From assembly GCA_963693315.1 (NCBI GenBank), contig OY856187.1:383385711-383449710 (forward strand): a stretch of DNA of 64,000 nt. Direction: 5' to 3'. The notes beneath the pieces were generated by a model that saw nothing but the letters and a program-made list of their open reading frames with translations, made no database searches and was not told where the DNA came from. The translations under genes were made by a program, and so were the position numbers. Positions 34,956-46,600 of the stretch are shown piece by piece; the first letter of the stretch is position 1, and each line of letters begins with the position of its first letter. Source of the DNA: Diogma glabrata. Lineage: Eukaryota; Arthropoda; Insecta; Diptera; Cylindrotomidae.

Positions 34956-37900
34956 CATAATAGTTTCTCGTTCATCCACAATCTATAGTCATATTTTCAT
35001 ATAGTTTCCGTTACACAAATTTGTTCTTAGCATAAAACAATCAACAATAATATTTCCTCTACAATATCCTATTATTGGTTCACACTGCGTTTCCATCAGC
35101 GTTGCTTCATCATACTGCAGGAATTTGAATTCTCCGGGTCGCTAACCGTAATTGCTCTAAAAATTTTCAAACCTCAAACAGCTGTGCATATTTGTCCAAT
35201 CGTTTTATTATCTAACAATTGTTATCCTACAATCAGTTTAGCAATTGTCGTCAAAACATATTATGTTTCTTATATAGGTGTTTTTAGCAATTTCTCTTTC
35301 CGCTATAAATCTAGATTTCACTGTAATACGGTTGTAATCTATTACTTAGTAGTACGTAAACATCATGAAATCGATTAAACATACGTTTAATCCATTCTAA
35401 TATATTAATATTTTTTCCAAATGCGTTGTAAATAACTTATTTCGTGAAATTAACTTGCAATTTTACGTATTACCAAATAACAACCAGTACTGGTTTTGAA
35501 ACGGAAAATGTACTAACATTTCTCTGTAGATTTCCCCTTCAAAAAACTTTGTAGCTCAATTTTCGATATTAAATAACTATATAAGAGGCAAAAATATCTC
35601 GTTTTCTCTCTCTTATTCTGACTATTATTTTCGACTGTCATTTGCTTTTCCGATAGCATTCTGGGATTATAATTCAATTCTCTAATTGGAAATAAAATGA
35701 CATTTTGTTTGTCGCGTGTCATTATAATATTAATAAGTGTTGTTGGCTTTTGTTTAAGTTTCGTGTTTAAAAGTTGTGAATTTGTACTGTCTGGATTTTG
35801 ATATAATTTTGGTGTCAATAGTCCGATGTTTAATACTTCTCGGTTATAAACGCAGGTAAAAAAGTTTTCCATTTTTTATACGATCGGAAGTAAAAATTTG
35901 AGATGTTCAGAAAAGTTTAGTGATTTCATAAAATGTTTAGAAAAGGATAGCGATTTGTTTTTGTACATGGCGGCCGTATGTTACAAAACGAGCTAATCAC
36001 TAGGATATATTGGTGAGAACGTTTTACAACCTTATGATTATGAAATTAGTTTTGTTTGTGGATTTAACCACATTTACTTATTGCAATGCAAAATGTTACA
36101 GAATAATTTATTTAGTATGTTAGAAAAGTTTATTACATTAAGAAAAAAAAATTTAGTCAAATAGACTATAAGAAACATTTTTTTGAATCCATGTATAATA
36201 ATTTATTTCATGTGTTAGTAAAATTTATTCGATAAAGAAAAACCTAGTCAAATAGACTATAAGAAAATTTTTTTTTGTGAACTGGAAATTAGTTTTAAAA
36301 ATCTGTTGAACTGTAAATAAGTATAGCATAATTTTTCTTGATGTGTCGGATTTCATTTGTGCTGTGAACTAAAATGAATAAATTATAACAAGAATAAATT
36401 ATAAAATCAATAAATTATAAAATCAACAAATTGTACAACAAAGGGGAATGAAATTGACCGTTTCGTCATTGATATCTTCATACCAGTTTGTCAAGTGTTA
36501 ACAAAGAAACAAACAGTCGGTATTCACCTGCATGTGATGATAACAAGCTTACCAGTGGGCGGTACGTGCTTGGTTGTTATCATTTTTTTTCACTATTGTC
36601 ATCAGCATGAATAAGGGCTGACCTTGAGTTTGTTACGAACGTTACAGCACTGTTACTACAACATTCACCAAGGTCATCGCTTCAAGATTGTTTAACCGGT
36701 AATTTATCTACCTACTACCTACCACAGTTTTATGTCTGCAATTTGGACGGTTTTTATATTGACCAACTTAGACAATTGCTGTCAACATTTTTATCAGTAG
36801 TTGCCTGAGTTATTACGGCACAGCATTTACAGCTTGGTTCTACAATTTTGTCAGGAATTGCCTGAGTTATTTCGACGCAACATTCGTATAATTTCTATGC
36901 TATTTTTACAACAGTTGCCTTAGTTATTGCGGCGCATCATTCCTACAGTATTTCAACGCAACATTTATATAAAATTTGTACTATTTTTACAACGTTCGCC
37001 TTGGTTATTGCGGCGCAACAGTTTTACAATTATTATACAACTAGTCATCGTATTTATGCAATTTTACCCATAATACTTTGCCTGCGGGGATATTCACCGC
37101 TGATGGAGGGCTGAACTTTAGGACTTAGAGGCCTGGCGGATATAATCATGGGGTTAGTGAATTTTGTTTATTCTATTTACTTTTCCCAACGTAGAGGTGT
37201 GAATGCGCGTGAAGGGGTGTACCAGTGAATGAATGGGGCTTGCTTGTCGTTGCGTGTGTGTGACAGCTGGCGGTGCGTGTAAGCGAGACACGATCAGTCT
37301 AAATTGGAGAGGATTATAATTGAAATATTTTTGTTCCGAAGTAATATTTAGTTTTCCAAATACATTTTTTTTTAATTTTAAATTATAGTACCTAAATTTA
37401 TGAATTTATATTTTACGTAATTAAAACTCAATCCCAAATAATAGGAAACCCAAACCAAAAAAAAAAAAAAAACAAATTCTTTTCATGTTTAATCTTTATT
37501 AACCATATTACACATTAAGCTATAAACTACATGTATTCAATTAAATTGGTTTTGAAAGGTTTAGTCAACTTACAAATAAGTTATAATTTTTTTTGGAGCT
37601 GTGAATAACCATTTTTTTGGTAATTTATGGTGATTGCGTATGGCTTTAAAAATTTTGAAAATGTTATTAATAAAAAAGGAAAACAATAATAAAGACTTTC
37701 AATATAGCGTGTGACGTTCTCCTGTGCTCTAAGATTTGATTCTCGGTTTACCAGCAATGGCAGTATTTTACGAACTGTATCCGAATGATCAGATGGCAAC
37801 AATACAACTTATTTTTAATTACTACCATCTACGGTACTTGCTGTGGGTCTTTGAGCTTAATTATGTTGCTTCGCTGTCTGAGTGTGTGGGTGGACGTGAG

Positions 37901-38193
37901 CGTGTATGCAGCGTGAGTGTTTGGGCGTATGGGAATGATTGTGGGGGTTGGACGTGCTGATCGCGGTTCCTTCGCAAAAGGGGTCGCCAGAGTCTTATTT
38001 TTTCATTCGTATTTTTTCCACTTCTGTTTATTCGCGTAATTTGCGTACATTTCTGTATTTGTGTTGAAGCAGCAGGTATTAATCTATCAAATCCACGATG
38101 ACTGAGCTTTAGTCGTTACGGCGTTAAAAATCTCTAGGTACGCAGCCTGGTATGCATCTTCGTTGTTTAACAACGAATACGCTCTTCATTACA
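34956..38193 (-). repeat. Long terminal repeat copy D (right)
   Basis: It aligns with copy C from CATAATAG (34956; TGTAATAG in C) to CTTCATTACA (38193). At 3238 bp it is far longer than most insect LTRs. It has an about 540 bp block (37290-37830, including an A17 run) with no clear match in C. Open frames inside, such as 35513-35872, are not recognised. C and D are strongly diverged, so the repeat is old. Confidence 0.62.
36600..37080. repeat. Degenerate minisatellite inside long repeat D
   Basis: Units built on TTGCCT(G/T)(A/G)GTTATT(G/T)CGGCGCAACATT recur about four to five times at 60-80 bp spacing. It occupies the position where copy C has its ATTCAACG array, but with a different unit. 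Confidence 0.6.
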
Positions 38194-39259
38194 ATTTATG
38201 ATAGGTAGCCAAGGATGGATCTAGTTTTATGGAGAGCGAGGCAAATCCAAGGCTGAAGGGAATTGCGAAACAGATTGAGTAAAGCAGGTGAATTTTCGAA
38301 ATACAAGCTACTGATTGTATCAAACCCCGATTGTGATGGGCAACATAGCACACTCCGAAACACACCAATAAATCCTATTTTAGTGTCATTTTATAAACGA
38401 AGCTATATCACATAAAAATTGATTTATTCTGCGAACCCAGTTCAATGGATGGGGTGGGATAATGAGAAGGGATGGGATAGTGAGAAGTCGTAAAGTGGGG
38501 GAAAATATAAAGGTCGCAGTTGGAGAACAAACTTTTTATCGATTCCACACCTGAAACGAGATGTACGCAGCACTTACCTGAGCACCAGCTACCACCTCGT
38601 CATCTAAGGTTATAGTTAGGGACTCAGACCGACTTGTTCGTTTGATTTTTTTTTTGTAAATTTTATTATGAGTGAGATCGGTTGTTAAAGCCTTAGTTTG
38701 AAATGAGCTAGCGACAGGATGCTTACGCGTGCGTGACCAACTCGTAGAAGTTCGCAGTTCACCAGACTTACCACTACACGATGTTATCTAACAAAACACT
38801 TAATCGCTTAACAGTTACAGAATTTAACAGTTTTTTTCGGCTTTAGTTTTTAAATTTTGCTATTCTGTTTGTTTATAATACACAAAGAGAGAATGTTAGC
38901 CATGTAGGATAGTACGATCCCTTAAACTCTCAGTAGGATTAGGGAATTTGTTTTCTAGAGAAGGTTAGAGTAACAGAACAACAGGTGATGCAACTTGTTG
39001 GCTATCGGTGATGTTCGCCAGTGATATCTTGCCCTGTAATATTTCATCAGGTTCTAGGTCTTCGACGGAGTTAAGCCTTTACAATTGTATGCTCGTTAAA
39101 AATTTGTTTCCATGGTCTTGGATTTGATTTTCTTAGAACATAACCGGTTGGATGTAGTGGGCGTGGACTCTTACAGAACTGTTAGAGCCTCTTTTTGTGC
39201 CGCCTTCGTTGCATCCAAGACAACATCAGGCCTAATAATTTTTTTAGTTATACAGGTTC
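38194..39259. other. Region between long repeat D and duplication arm 2
   Basis: No gene was recognised. The sequence is more GC-balanced than its surroundings (about 38200-38800) but frames are short. Confidence 0.35.
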
Positions 39260-39726
39260 TTTGGGTGCATAAATTGGTCTGGCAAGAAAGCAAATCGATG
39301 GAAAATGCTTGCACACGGGTCTTTGAGCCATAGCTAGACCTCATATTTCAGCTTTTTGGACTAGTGTCGTCGCTGGTGAAACCTAGATGGGTGGTCCGTC
39401 AGCCACAACTTTGCCCTAATTTTTGTAGCTTGGTTTTCAAAATAATTTTTCAAAAATTTTTGAGATTGTTTCTTTTGGAAAACTTTGAGTTTTTTAGAAA
39501 ATTTGGAATTTTGTTGTTGAAGAATTTTGAAATTTAGGGGAAAGATTTTGTTTTTGAATAATTTTTGAATTTGTTTATTTTGGAAAATTTAGAAATTAAT
39601 TTTTTTTCAAAGCATTCTTTTTATATCTTTAAGAATTAAATTTTTTGGGAAAGATTTTGAATTTTTTAATTTTTTATTTGTTTTGGTAATTTTTGGTTTT
39701 TTATTTTATTCTAGAGTACTGTATAC

Positions 39727-39981
39727 TTAGTCATTATTATGACTTCCGATCTTAAATTTTTCCTCACCCTCAGCAGCGTATTCTGTAATTTGTGCTCCTG
39801 AAAATGAACGGTGTGAACATACCCCTGATTTTGTCCTATGGTCATGTGGTTCATAAAGAGTGTTTCTGAAGAAATCTTCAGCCTCAGAATCGTATCTGGC
39901 CAACCTGTCAAACCCCATCACGATGGGCCTATCAAAAATTGGTATCTGTCCTTCGGAAATTGTTAAAATTGACACAAACAA
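39727..39981 (-). other. Open frame shared by both arms (arm 2 copy)
   Basis: An 84-codon frame that pairs with 11705-11953; motifs MGFDRLARYDSEAEDFF and FSGAQITEYAAEGEE. The differences from arm 1 are mostly amino-acid changing by eye, which argues against strong constraint, yet no stop has appeared. Function unknown. Confidence 0.35.
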
Positions 39982-40636
39982 TGGTTACTCTCCTCTTTAC
40001 AGATAGGACATAAACAAAAACTGCCCAACCCACACATTCCGCCTCAAAAGGAAGCTAGGGGGATATTAGTGGGGATAAACAACGTCATATTCCATTCTTT
40101 TCCGTGAACCAACTGCGCATAAAACTTTGTCAAAGCTGACTCACAGTTCTACGGTACTAGTGACGACGGTTGATGGGGAAATTTGATCCAAGGAATTTTA
40201 TTCTCTCATATTTGTCAAGGACTGTACTCAGTCAAAATTACTCACCAAAATATTTTCAAGTTTGCAATTTATAGCAATTTATAACAAACCAAAAAATCAG
40301 TAAACAAATCTTAACCCTTCCTTTGAATTTTTTGTACAAGAAGCTGTGGGAAGAATCCATCAAGACTACAAAACGGCTCTTTATTAATCAAAAATCTACA
40401 TAAATAATTTTGGTGATAACATAAGAATGGAAATATATGGAAGTGTTTAAACTGATATATCTACTTAAAGGAAATTGGAATTAAGATAAGTAACGATTTT
40501 AATTTTATGCGTATATATATTTCTTTTCTAAATTCTTATTAAATTAAGATTAAGAACATTCGCGGTCCACAAGACATTTTACTACAATATAGCGCCCAGG
40601 AAGGGGCTCGAACGATCTGTCTTGAGATTAATAGTC

Positions 40637-40861
40637 TCACCTAATGAAGTTTAGCAAGTAGGACGTTAATTTGCATCTTTGCCAGAGAGCCTTATCAATT
40701 TTAAGATACCAGATTTGGACAAAACCAAACGGACGACACGTGAAGACATAAAAGAATCTATGCATTAGAGCATGACAAAATAGATCCACAAATTTATCAT
40801 AGAATTTTGCAATGATTTCTGATTCTATAAACTGGATAACAACAAAACATGAAAATGCCAA
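40637..40861 (-). other. Second open frame shared by the arms (arm 2 copy)
   Basis: A 74-codon frame with SEIIAKFYDKFVDLFCHAL and RFFYVFTCRPFGFVQIW, the counterpart of 15484-15678. Unrecognised, and possibly a remnant. Confidence 0.3.
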
Positions 40862-42217
40862 TCATTATGTAACCCAACATCTTGTGGATAGTGGTTGTAT
40901 TAAGGAATTCTTTCATAAGCTTAAACACGCAAAAACCAGAACGCCATTATCGCCAAAAACGCAAATATAATTTGATCAACGTGACTTGAAAACGTCTGCG
41001 TTGATTGATGACACTTAGAAATTTTGCATTTTCTTATTAAAACAAATGAAACACACAAATCAGACTGCTAGCTAAAGATAGCGGCATAACTTTCAGGACG
41101 TCTTGAAACACAAAGGCATTACTCAAATACCATTTTCGAATATCGACACATATACAAAAATTTCCCATATCGAAAAGTTTAAAAACTAAATCATGCAAAC
41201 TATTAAGTTTAAATTTATTTATTTATTATTTCATCGAAGAATCAGAATCATTCTAGCAAACTATTAAGTTTAATTGGTTTAAATAGTATTACTATTAACA
41301 CTTTCGTCATCAGAAACCAATTTTGCGCATTTAGTTGTTGACCATATTTTATCTAATAAATCAGCAATAATGGTGCTTGGAGTTTTCTTTTCACATTTAG
41401 CTAAAGCATTAACAAGACATACTCTTTCGTCTTTATATTCACTAAAATAAATCAAAATCGATTCAATAAAACGTTGTCGAGATAGAAATACAGAGTTTGA
41501 TATTCATACTTGCATGATGCTGGTGAAGATAGGAAATCAAGTTCATCACTATCGTCCATTAATTTTTTTGCATTATCTACACATTTTTTAGCTTCATCAG
41601 CTTGTGAAATAACACATGGTAGTCCATCTTCTTCGAAGAATTCTATAAAAAATCGAGCATATGGTTATTGTGTTAATTTGCTCTGACGTTCAACAATTAT
41701 GATCTTACGGATAACTTTTTCTCCATTATTAATGCAAACATAATCAGCAACAATTCTAACTGTGTTAACTAAATTATTTTTCACTTCTTGTTCTTTTGGT
41801 TCTAAACAAATGTTTGCAGCTTCTGAAAGTTTTTCAACGCATTCAAAAACAGCTTGCTGTACGGGACATAGTTCAACGAAAACCTCCTTAAAATCTTCTG
41901 GCGTAAGCTCTTCACTTTTGTCTTCTTCTTTTGATTCTTTTGATTCACTTGACTTACTTGACTCACTTGAATCCCTTATTCCTTGTGTTGCTTTTTCGAA
42001 ACAATCTGTGAATGCTGGGATAGCTGCCTAAAAATAAGATTAATTTTTTTAAAAAAATAAATACTTTGTTCAATTAAAGTGACCACAACTCACTTATATA
42101 AAGTAAAAACGAAGATAATAATTGGTCAAAACTCAAAATTACATTTGAAGCCACGCTATGTCATTAATAAAAAATTGCAGTTTTTCTTAAAAGCTCGATT
42201 TGACAACCTTTCCAATC

Positions 42218-42340
42218 TGTTGATACCTCAACAGATAAAAATATATCAACCAACCCTGCTCAAATCAATAATGCATAATAATGCAAAATTGCATTATTAT
42301 ATTAAATAAATTAATTTCCTTTATAATCTATATAAAAATA
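42218..42340 (+). repeat. BEL/Pao 5' LTR, truncated
   Basis: The first 120 bp match the 3' LTR, including the inverted repeat AATAATGCAA-AA-TTGCATTATT. After CTTTATAAT the match stops and gag-like sequence starts soon after, so the rest of the LTR, the primer site and the start of gag have been deleted. Confidence 0.75.
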
Positions 42341-42927
42341 AAATTCTGGTGTCACTCGCTAATCCTAGAGATATTCAAACATTTGACGAATTTCTGAAAT
42401 TTCTAGAGGGACTATTTTAATCACTTTAAGCTATCTCAAACTCTAGAATAGCCTTCAAAGTATCATCCAAAGATACAACAACCGCAACATTGGTTATTCA
42501 AACGCTTCAAATAATAATAGCAATTCATCGACTAACAGTAAAGTAAAAGGGTTTCATGCCGTAAATTCAAACATCAACGATTGCCAACAATGCAGTGGAA
42601 ATCACCAAATTAGGCAATGTCCAGTTTTTAAAAAACTATCAACAATTGAAAGAACACAGCTATTTGAAATTTATTGAAACTATGCAGAAAATGTCTTACC
42701 GTGCACCAGAACAAAGGCTACTGCAAATCTGCAATAAAATGTACGAAATGCATGGGAAATCATCACATACTTCTATACACAGATAAATCACAAAATGATA
42801 TAGGGTCATCCATTTACCAAGCCGTTAGTGCATCTTACTTAAAACGTTTATGTCACTTCGTCAGAATGAACAGCACTCCGGTACGCTACTAGGAACGGCA
42901 CTTGTTCAAGTTTGTAATCAAAATAAT
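42341..42927 (+). pseudogene. BEL/Pao gag remnant
   Basis: Frames read DIQTFDEFLKFLEG, then CQQCSGNHQIRQCPVFKKL (a CCHC knuckle) and KCTKCMGNHHILLYT (second knuckle ending in HH). This is the C-terminal part of a BEL/Pao gag. Several shifts interrupt it. The frame runs into the RTE insertion at 42928. Confidence 0.7.
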
Positions 42928-42954
42928 TTTTTTTTTTTTTTTTTTTTAAGGCGT

Positions 42955-45948
42955 TCATGCTCCATGTAGGAGCGTTGCCAGGCTAATCAGCTTCGAATAT
43001 TCACCACGGTCATTCGCAACAGCGACATAGTTACCATGGCAGCCGATTTTTTTAAGGTCGTTTATTACGTCAGTCTCCCATTGTAGTCGTGGTCTTCCTC
43101 GCGGTCTACCACTCCCTGGGGTACTAACGTACATTTTTCTAATCATTCCAGACTGTGAATCGGCTCGTAGAACATGCCCAAACCAAGCAATCCTGTTAGA
43201 ACGGATACAACCTATTATATCAGGACCCTCAAGAAGGTCTCTGATCTCAAAGTTATACCGGGTTCTATACTCTCCATCGTCTGTCTTAAGTGGACCAAAA
43301 ATGGAGCGTAGGATCTTACGCTCAAATACAGATAAATGCGATTCGTCATTTTGTGTAAGGGTCCACGTTTGTGACCCATACATCACAACCGGTCTAATCA
43401 ATGTCTTGTATAACTTGAGCTTGGTGTTAGTTGATAGATACGGTGATCCAAGGAGAGGTTTAATTGAGTAGAAAGTTCGATTACCTGCAGCGATTCGAGC
43501 TTTAATATCTGTAAGTATGCTGTTGTTTGAGTCAAGCATTGATCCCAAATATTTAAAAGATTCAACTCCCTCAATTCGTTCATCGCCGCACATCAAATCT
43601 TTCTTCTCAGCCTCTCTTGAAACATTCATATGTTTGGTTTTATTGTAGTTAATTTGCAGACCAATTTTCCTAGCACCACTCTCAAGCGACTTGAAAGTCT
43701 CACTCATAACAGCTTCACTTCGGCCGAGGATGACAACATCATCAGCGTAAGCAATCATCTGTACTGAGTTTATTGACAAGATATTGTTATTAGTCGGTAG
43801 TTTCTTTTGACGGCACACATATTCCAAGGCTAGATTAAAAAGTATAGGAGACATAGCATCACCTTGTCTTAATCCGGAGTCGACTTTAAAAAATTTTGAT
43901 ATTTCGTTCTCTACTCGCACACAGCATTGAGAGTTCTGTACTGTCATTTTGCATAGTGATACCAGTTTACCAGGAATTCCCATTGACACCAGAGCAGACC
44001 ATAGAGTCTCTCGTTCGAGAGAGTCGTAGGCCTGCCTGAAATCAATGAAAAGTTGGTGCACAGGTATGTTGAACTCTCGACACTTTTCCAAAATCATCCT
44101 TATCGAGAAAAGTACATCGGTGGTACCTCGGCCCCGCCGGAAACCACACTGATATTCTCCAAACAGTTGTTCAGCAAAAGGATTGATTTTGGATAGCAAA
44201 ATGTAGGAAAAGATCTTATATGCTGTGCAGAGGAGAGCGATTCCTCTGTAGTTTGCACATTGTAGGCGATTACCTTTTTTATGGATTGGTATCAGCATAG
44301 CTGTGTTCCAGTCCTGTGGCATGGTTTCAGTCCTCCAGATCATTTGAACAAGTACAAACAATCTTGAGGATAGAGTTTCGCCACCATGTACAATCATTTC
44401 GGATGTTATATCGTCGATACCAGGTGCTTTATTGCATTTTAATTTTGACAGCGCCGCATAGAATTCCTCTTTGGTGGGTTCGTCTCCATGTACCTTTGAC
44501 GCACGAATAAGCTTTGCTCGTCGCCCGACTTGTTGCTGGTCACTTAAGTTGAGAAGATTCTCAAAATAAGCGGCCCAAGTATCTAAAATATTTTTAAGGT
44601 CTACTTGTAGCTGTCCATCTTCGTTTTGAATAGCAGTCGATCTAGTTTGAGGGCCCTTCCTTAAGGTTTTAACCTGTTGAAAGAAGTTACGCGATTGATG
44701 TTCCTTATTGAAGCTTTCAATCTCCTCACACTGTCTCTTCCACCATTCTCTCTTCGTTCGTCTACATAGCTTTGTAACGGCTTGTCTTGCCAGTTTATAG
44801 TTCTCCTTCGTGGACCTGGTATTGCGTCCTTGTAGACACTTCAGATAGCAATCTCTTTTGTATTGAATAGCGTCAAGACATGCTTGATCCATCCATGGCT
44901 TCTGGGAGTGGTTCTGTGGTCGTCCAAGTATTCCCTCAGCAGCGCTTAAAACAGCATGTTTGAGCAAATACCATGACTTTTCGACGTCTCCATTAATGGT
45001 TTCTGATTTCTCCAATGTTTCGGCAATATGGATTTGATATCTCTCTTCTGTTTCAGCATTCTTTAATGATGAGATGTTAAAACGATTCCGTTGATTGAAT
45101 TTTGGAATGCCTGGATTTGGGAAGTGAAACCTTATCGTTGCACATACAAGGAAGTGATCACTTCCAATGTATGCACCTCTAAAGGATCGCACATCCCGAA
45201 CGCTCGAAAAGAAACGTGCTGTTACTAGAACGTGATCAATTTGATTTCGAGTGTTTCCATTCGGTGAGACCCAAGTCTGTTTATGAATCGATCGATGCGG
45301 AAAGAACGTACTGGCTATTCTCAAATTATTTGATAATGCAAACTCAGTCATTCTCTCACCATTATCATTCGAATTCAAATGCAGGCTGTTGGGACCCACC
45401 ACATTTCCATAAGAGATATCTCCTCCAACCTGTCCATTAAAGTCACCAAGAACCATAATGAAGTCGCGTGTTGGTGTTTGTTTCATAACCTCTTCCAGTG
45501 CTATGTAGAAATTATCCTTCTCGTCGACGGTCTTAGCTTCAGTAGGTGCATGCACGGAAATAAGAGAAATATTGTTATATGTACCACGTACACGTAGGTA
45601 GCAGATCCTCTCACTGACCGGGATGAATTTCATCATGGCTTCTTGTATACGTGCACCAACAAGAAAGCCAGTACCAAATTCTCTTCGAGAAGGATGACCA
45701 CTACAGTATAGAGAGTGACTATCCAAATCTTGTTTTCCGATTATCGGCTGTCTAATTTCTTGTAGAGCAATAATATCCATCCTATACCTCTCAGCCTCTG
45801 TTTCCAGACTTATAAGGGCATCAGGAGCGCTCAGGCTGCGCACGTTCCACGTTCCGATTCGGTAGTCTGGTCCTTTTTCACGTCCAGGTAAAATTCTGTT
45901 TTGTTGTCCGGGTCTGTTTTTCTTTTTCTGATCACCAAATTTAACATA
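42955..45948 (-). CDS. RTE endonuclease-reverse transcriptase
   Basis: An open frame of 997 sense codons follows a TAA at about 45949-45951. The APE endonuclease shows YRIGTWNVRSL, ALQEIRQP, GDFNGQVGG, NQIDHVLV and SDHFLVCA. The RT shows NYRGIALLCTAYKIFS, FIDFRQAYDSLERE, GLRQGDAMSPILFNLALE and the catalytic YADD. The C-terminal region ends IAWFGHVLRAD...RPRGRPRLQWETDV, as in RTE proteins. No ATG precedes the first endonuclease motif in this frame; the only upstream ATG is beyond the TAA (46173). Initiation is thus unclear: a non-AUG codon, readthrough, or a recent nonsense change. Confidence 0.85.
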   Translation of the reverse strand, partial: YVKFGDQKKKNRPGQQNRILPGREKGPDYRIGTWNVRSLSAPDALISLETEAERYRMDIIALQEIRQPIIGKQDLDSHSLYCSGHPSRREFGTGFLVGARIQEAMMKFIPVSERICYLRVRGTYNNISLISVHAPTEAKTVDEKDNFYIALEEVMKQTPTRDFIMVLGDFNGQVGGDISYGNVVGPNSLHLNSNDNGERMTEFALSNNLRIASTFFPHRSIHKQTWVSPNGNTRNQIDHVLVTARFFSSVRDVRSFRGAYIGSDHFLVCATIRFHFPNPGIPKFNQRNRFNISSLKNAETEERYQIHIAETLEKSETINGDVEKSWYLLKHAVLSAAEGILGRPQNHSQKPWMDQACLDAIQYKRDCYLKCLQGRNTRSTKENYKLARQAVTKLCRRTKREWWKRQCEEIESFNKEHQSRNFFQQVKTLRKGPQTRSTAIQNEDGQLQVDLKNILDTWAAYFENLLNLSDQQQVGRRAKLIRASKVHGDEPTKEEFYAALSKLKCNKAPGIDDITSEMIVHGGETLSSRLFVLVQMIWRTETMPQDWNTAMLIPIHKKGNRLQCANYRGIALLCTAYKIFSYILLSKINPFAEQLFGEYQCGFRRGRGTTDVLFSIRMILEKCREFNIPVHQLFIDFRQAYDSLERETLWSALVSMGIPGKLVSLCKMTVQNSQCCVRVENEISKFFKVDSGLRQGDAMSPILFNLALEYVCRQKKLPTNNNILSINSVQMIAYADDVVILGRSEAVMSETFKSLESGARKIGLQINYNKTKHMNVSREAEKKDLMCGDERIEGVESFKYLGSMLDSNNSILTDIKARIAAGNRTFYSIKPLLGSPYLSTNTKLKLYKTLIRPVVMYGSQTWTLTQNDESHLSVFERKILRSIFGPLKTDDGEYRTRYNFEIRDLLEGPDIIGCIRSNRIAWFGHVLRADSQSGMIRKMYVSTPGSGRPRGRPRLQWETDVINDLKKIGCHGNYVAVANDRGEYSKLISLATLLHGA

Positions 45949-46173
45949 TTAGTTTTTTTCCGGGGTTAGGGTGTTAACCTTAGGCCCAACCCAAATTGTC
46001 GTGAATGGGTCCGTTCTGCATATTAAGGTCACCAGAAACAACCTTTTTACACGTTTATATAGCGAGCCGCTTGATTCAAGACAGACGCCCGCTCCAAGCC
46101 GCCCCTGACATGGAGAACAGACGCTTGAGTCGCATTGGTTGTAAGGCGCCAATTCGCCGTGATGTAGCGTCAT
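45949..46173 (-). CDS. Short RTE upstream frame, in frame with the main ORF
   Basis: A 74-codon frame (MTLHHGELAPYNQCDSSVC to GPKVNTLTPEKN) ends in TAA directly before the main RTE frame and in the same phase. It has a small Cys cluster. It may be the true N-terminus separated by one nonsense codon, or an upstream ORF in the 5' UTR. Confidence 0.5.
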   Translation of the reverse strand: MTLHHGELAPYNQCDSSVCSPCQGRLGAGVCLESSGSLYKRVKRLFLVTLICRTDPFTTIWVGPKVNTLTPEKN

Positions 46174-46291
46174 TGACTAAGCAGTTTTACTCTGCTTGTC
46201 TCCAATACACCAACCTAATTCTGTCAGCATTACCCAGGCAGCACGGCGTGGACGTCGAATTTAGGATTTCGCTACCCTCAATCAAAATAAT

Positions 46292-46600
46292 ATTCAACCC
46301 AAATATCTTCGAGTAATAATAGATTTTGGGTCTCAAGCAACGTTTATAACAACAAAGGCGGCCAATGAATTGAGGATACAATGACACCAAACGTTTGTTG
46401 AAGTAACTGGAGTTGCTGGAGCTAATGCTGGAACTGTACGAAAATCTGTGCATCTAGAACTACAACCTAAATTCCCATCTGCATTCAAGATAAACGCTTT
46501 GGTTCTTGGTGTTCTTACTACCATCCTTCCAGAGCAACATATAGAAGCAAAAAGTGGAATCGTTTAAGCAATCTTATGTGGGCTTACCCAACTTATTACA
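46292..46600 (+). pseudogene. BEL/Pao aspartic protease remnant
   Basis: Just after the RTE target duplication the frame reads IIDFGSQATFITTKAANEL, the protease active-site region. The usual DSGS is DFGS here, so the serine after the catalytic Asp is replaced. A TGA follows within 15 codons, after which the frame continues (VEVTGVAGANAGT). It is non-functional. Confidence 0.7.

Larger units (their letters stand above)
42928..46279 (-). mobile_element. Full-length RTE-type LINE with 12 bp target duplication
   Basis: The perfect duplication AATCAAAATAAT lies at 42916-42927 and 46280-46291. The T run after 42927 is the poly(A) tail read on the minus strand. The 3' UTR is only about 27 bp plus the tail, typical of RTE. 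The element is 3352 bp and the main ORF is open. It inserted in the BEL/Pao gag-protease region. The reading frame of BEL continues across the target site, so the BEL protease was split by this event. Confidence 0.93.

Noticed and set aside
35513..35872. 119-codon minus-strand frame
   Set aside because: It lies inside long repeat D, has no recognised domain, and no matching frame was found in copy C.
38194..38215. GTAGCC near both outer edges of the long repeats as a target duplication
   Set aside because: On the right side it is about 11 bases away from the repeat end, so it does not abut the element as a duplication should.
39112..39333. 73-codon plus-strand frame just left of duplication arm 2
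   Set aside because: It runs across the arm boundary into sequence whose arm 1 match is not open in this frame.
40590..40650. tRNA-like arm on the minus strand: 5 bp stem TGAGA/TCTCA with loop CTATTAA and a nearby GTTCGAGC
   Set aside because: No D arm or acceptor stem could be paired, the T arm does not fold, and the arm 1 copy (12580-12600) has changed freely. At best a decayed tRNA-derived SINE.
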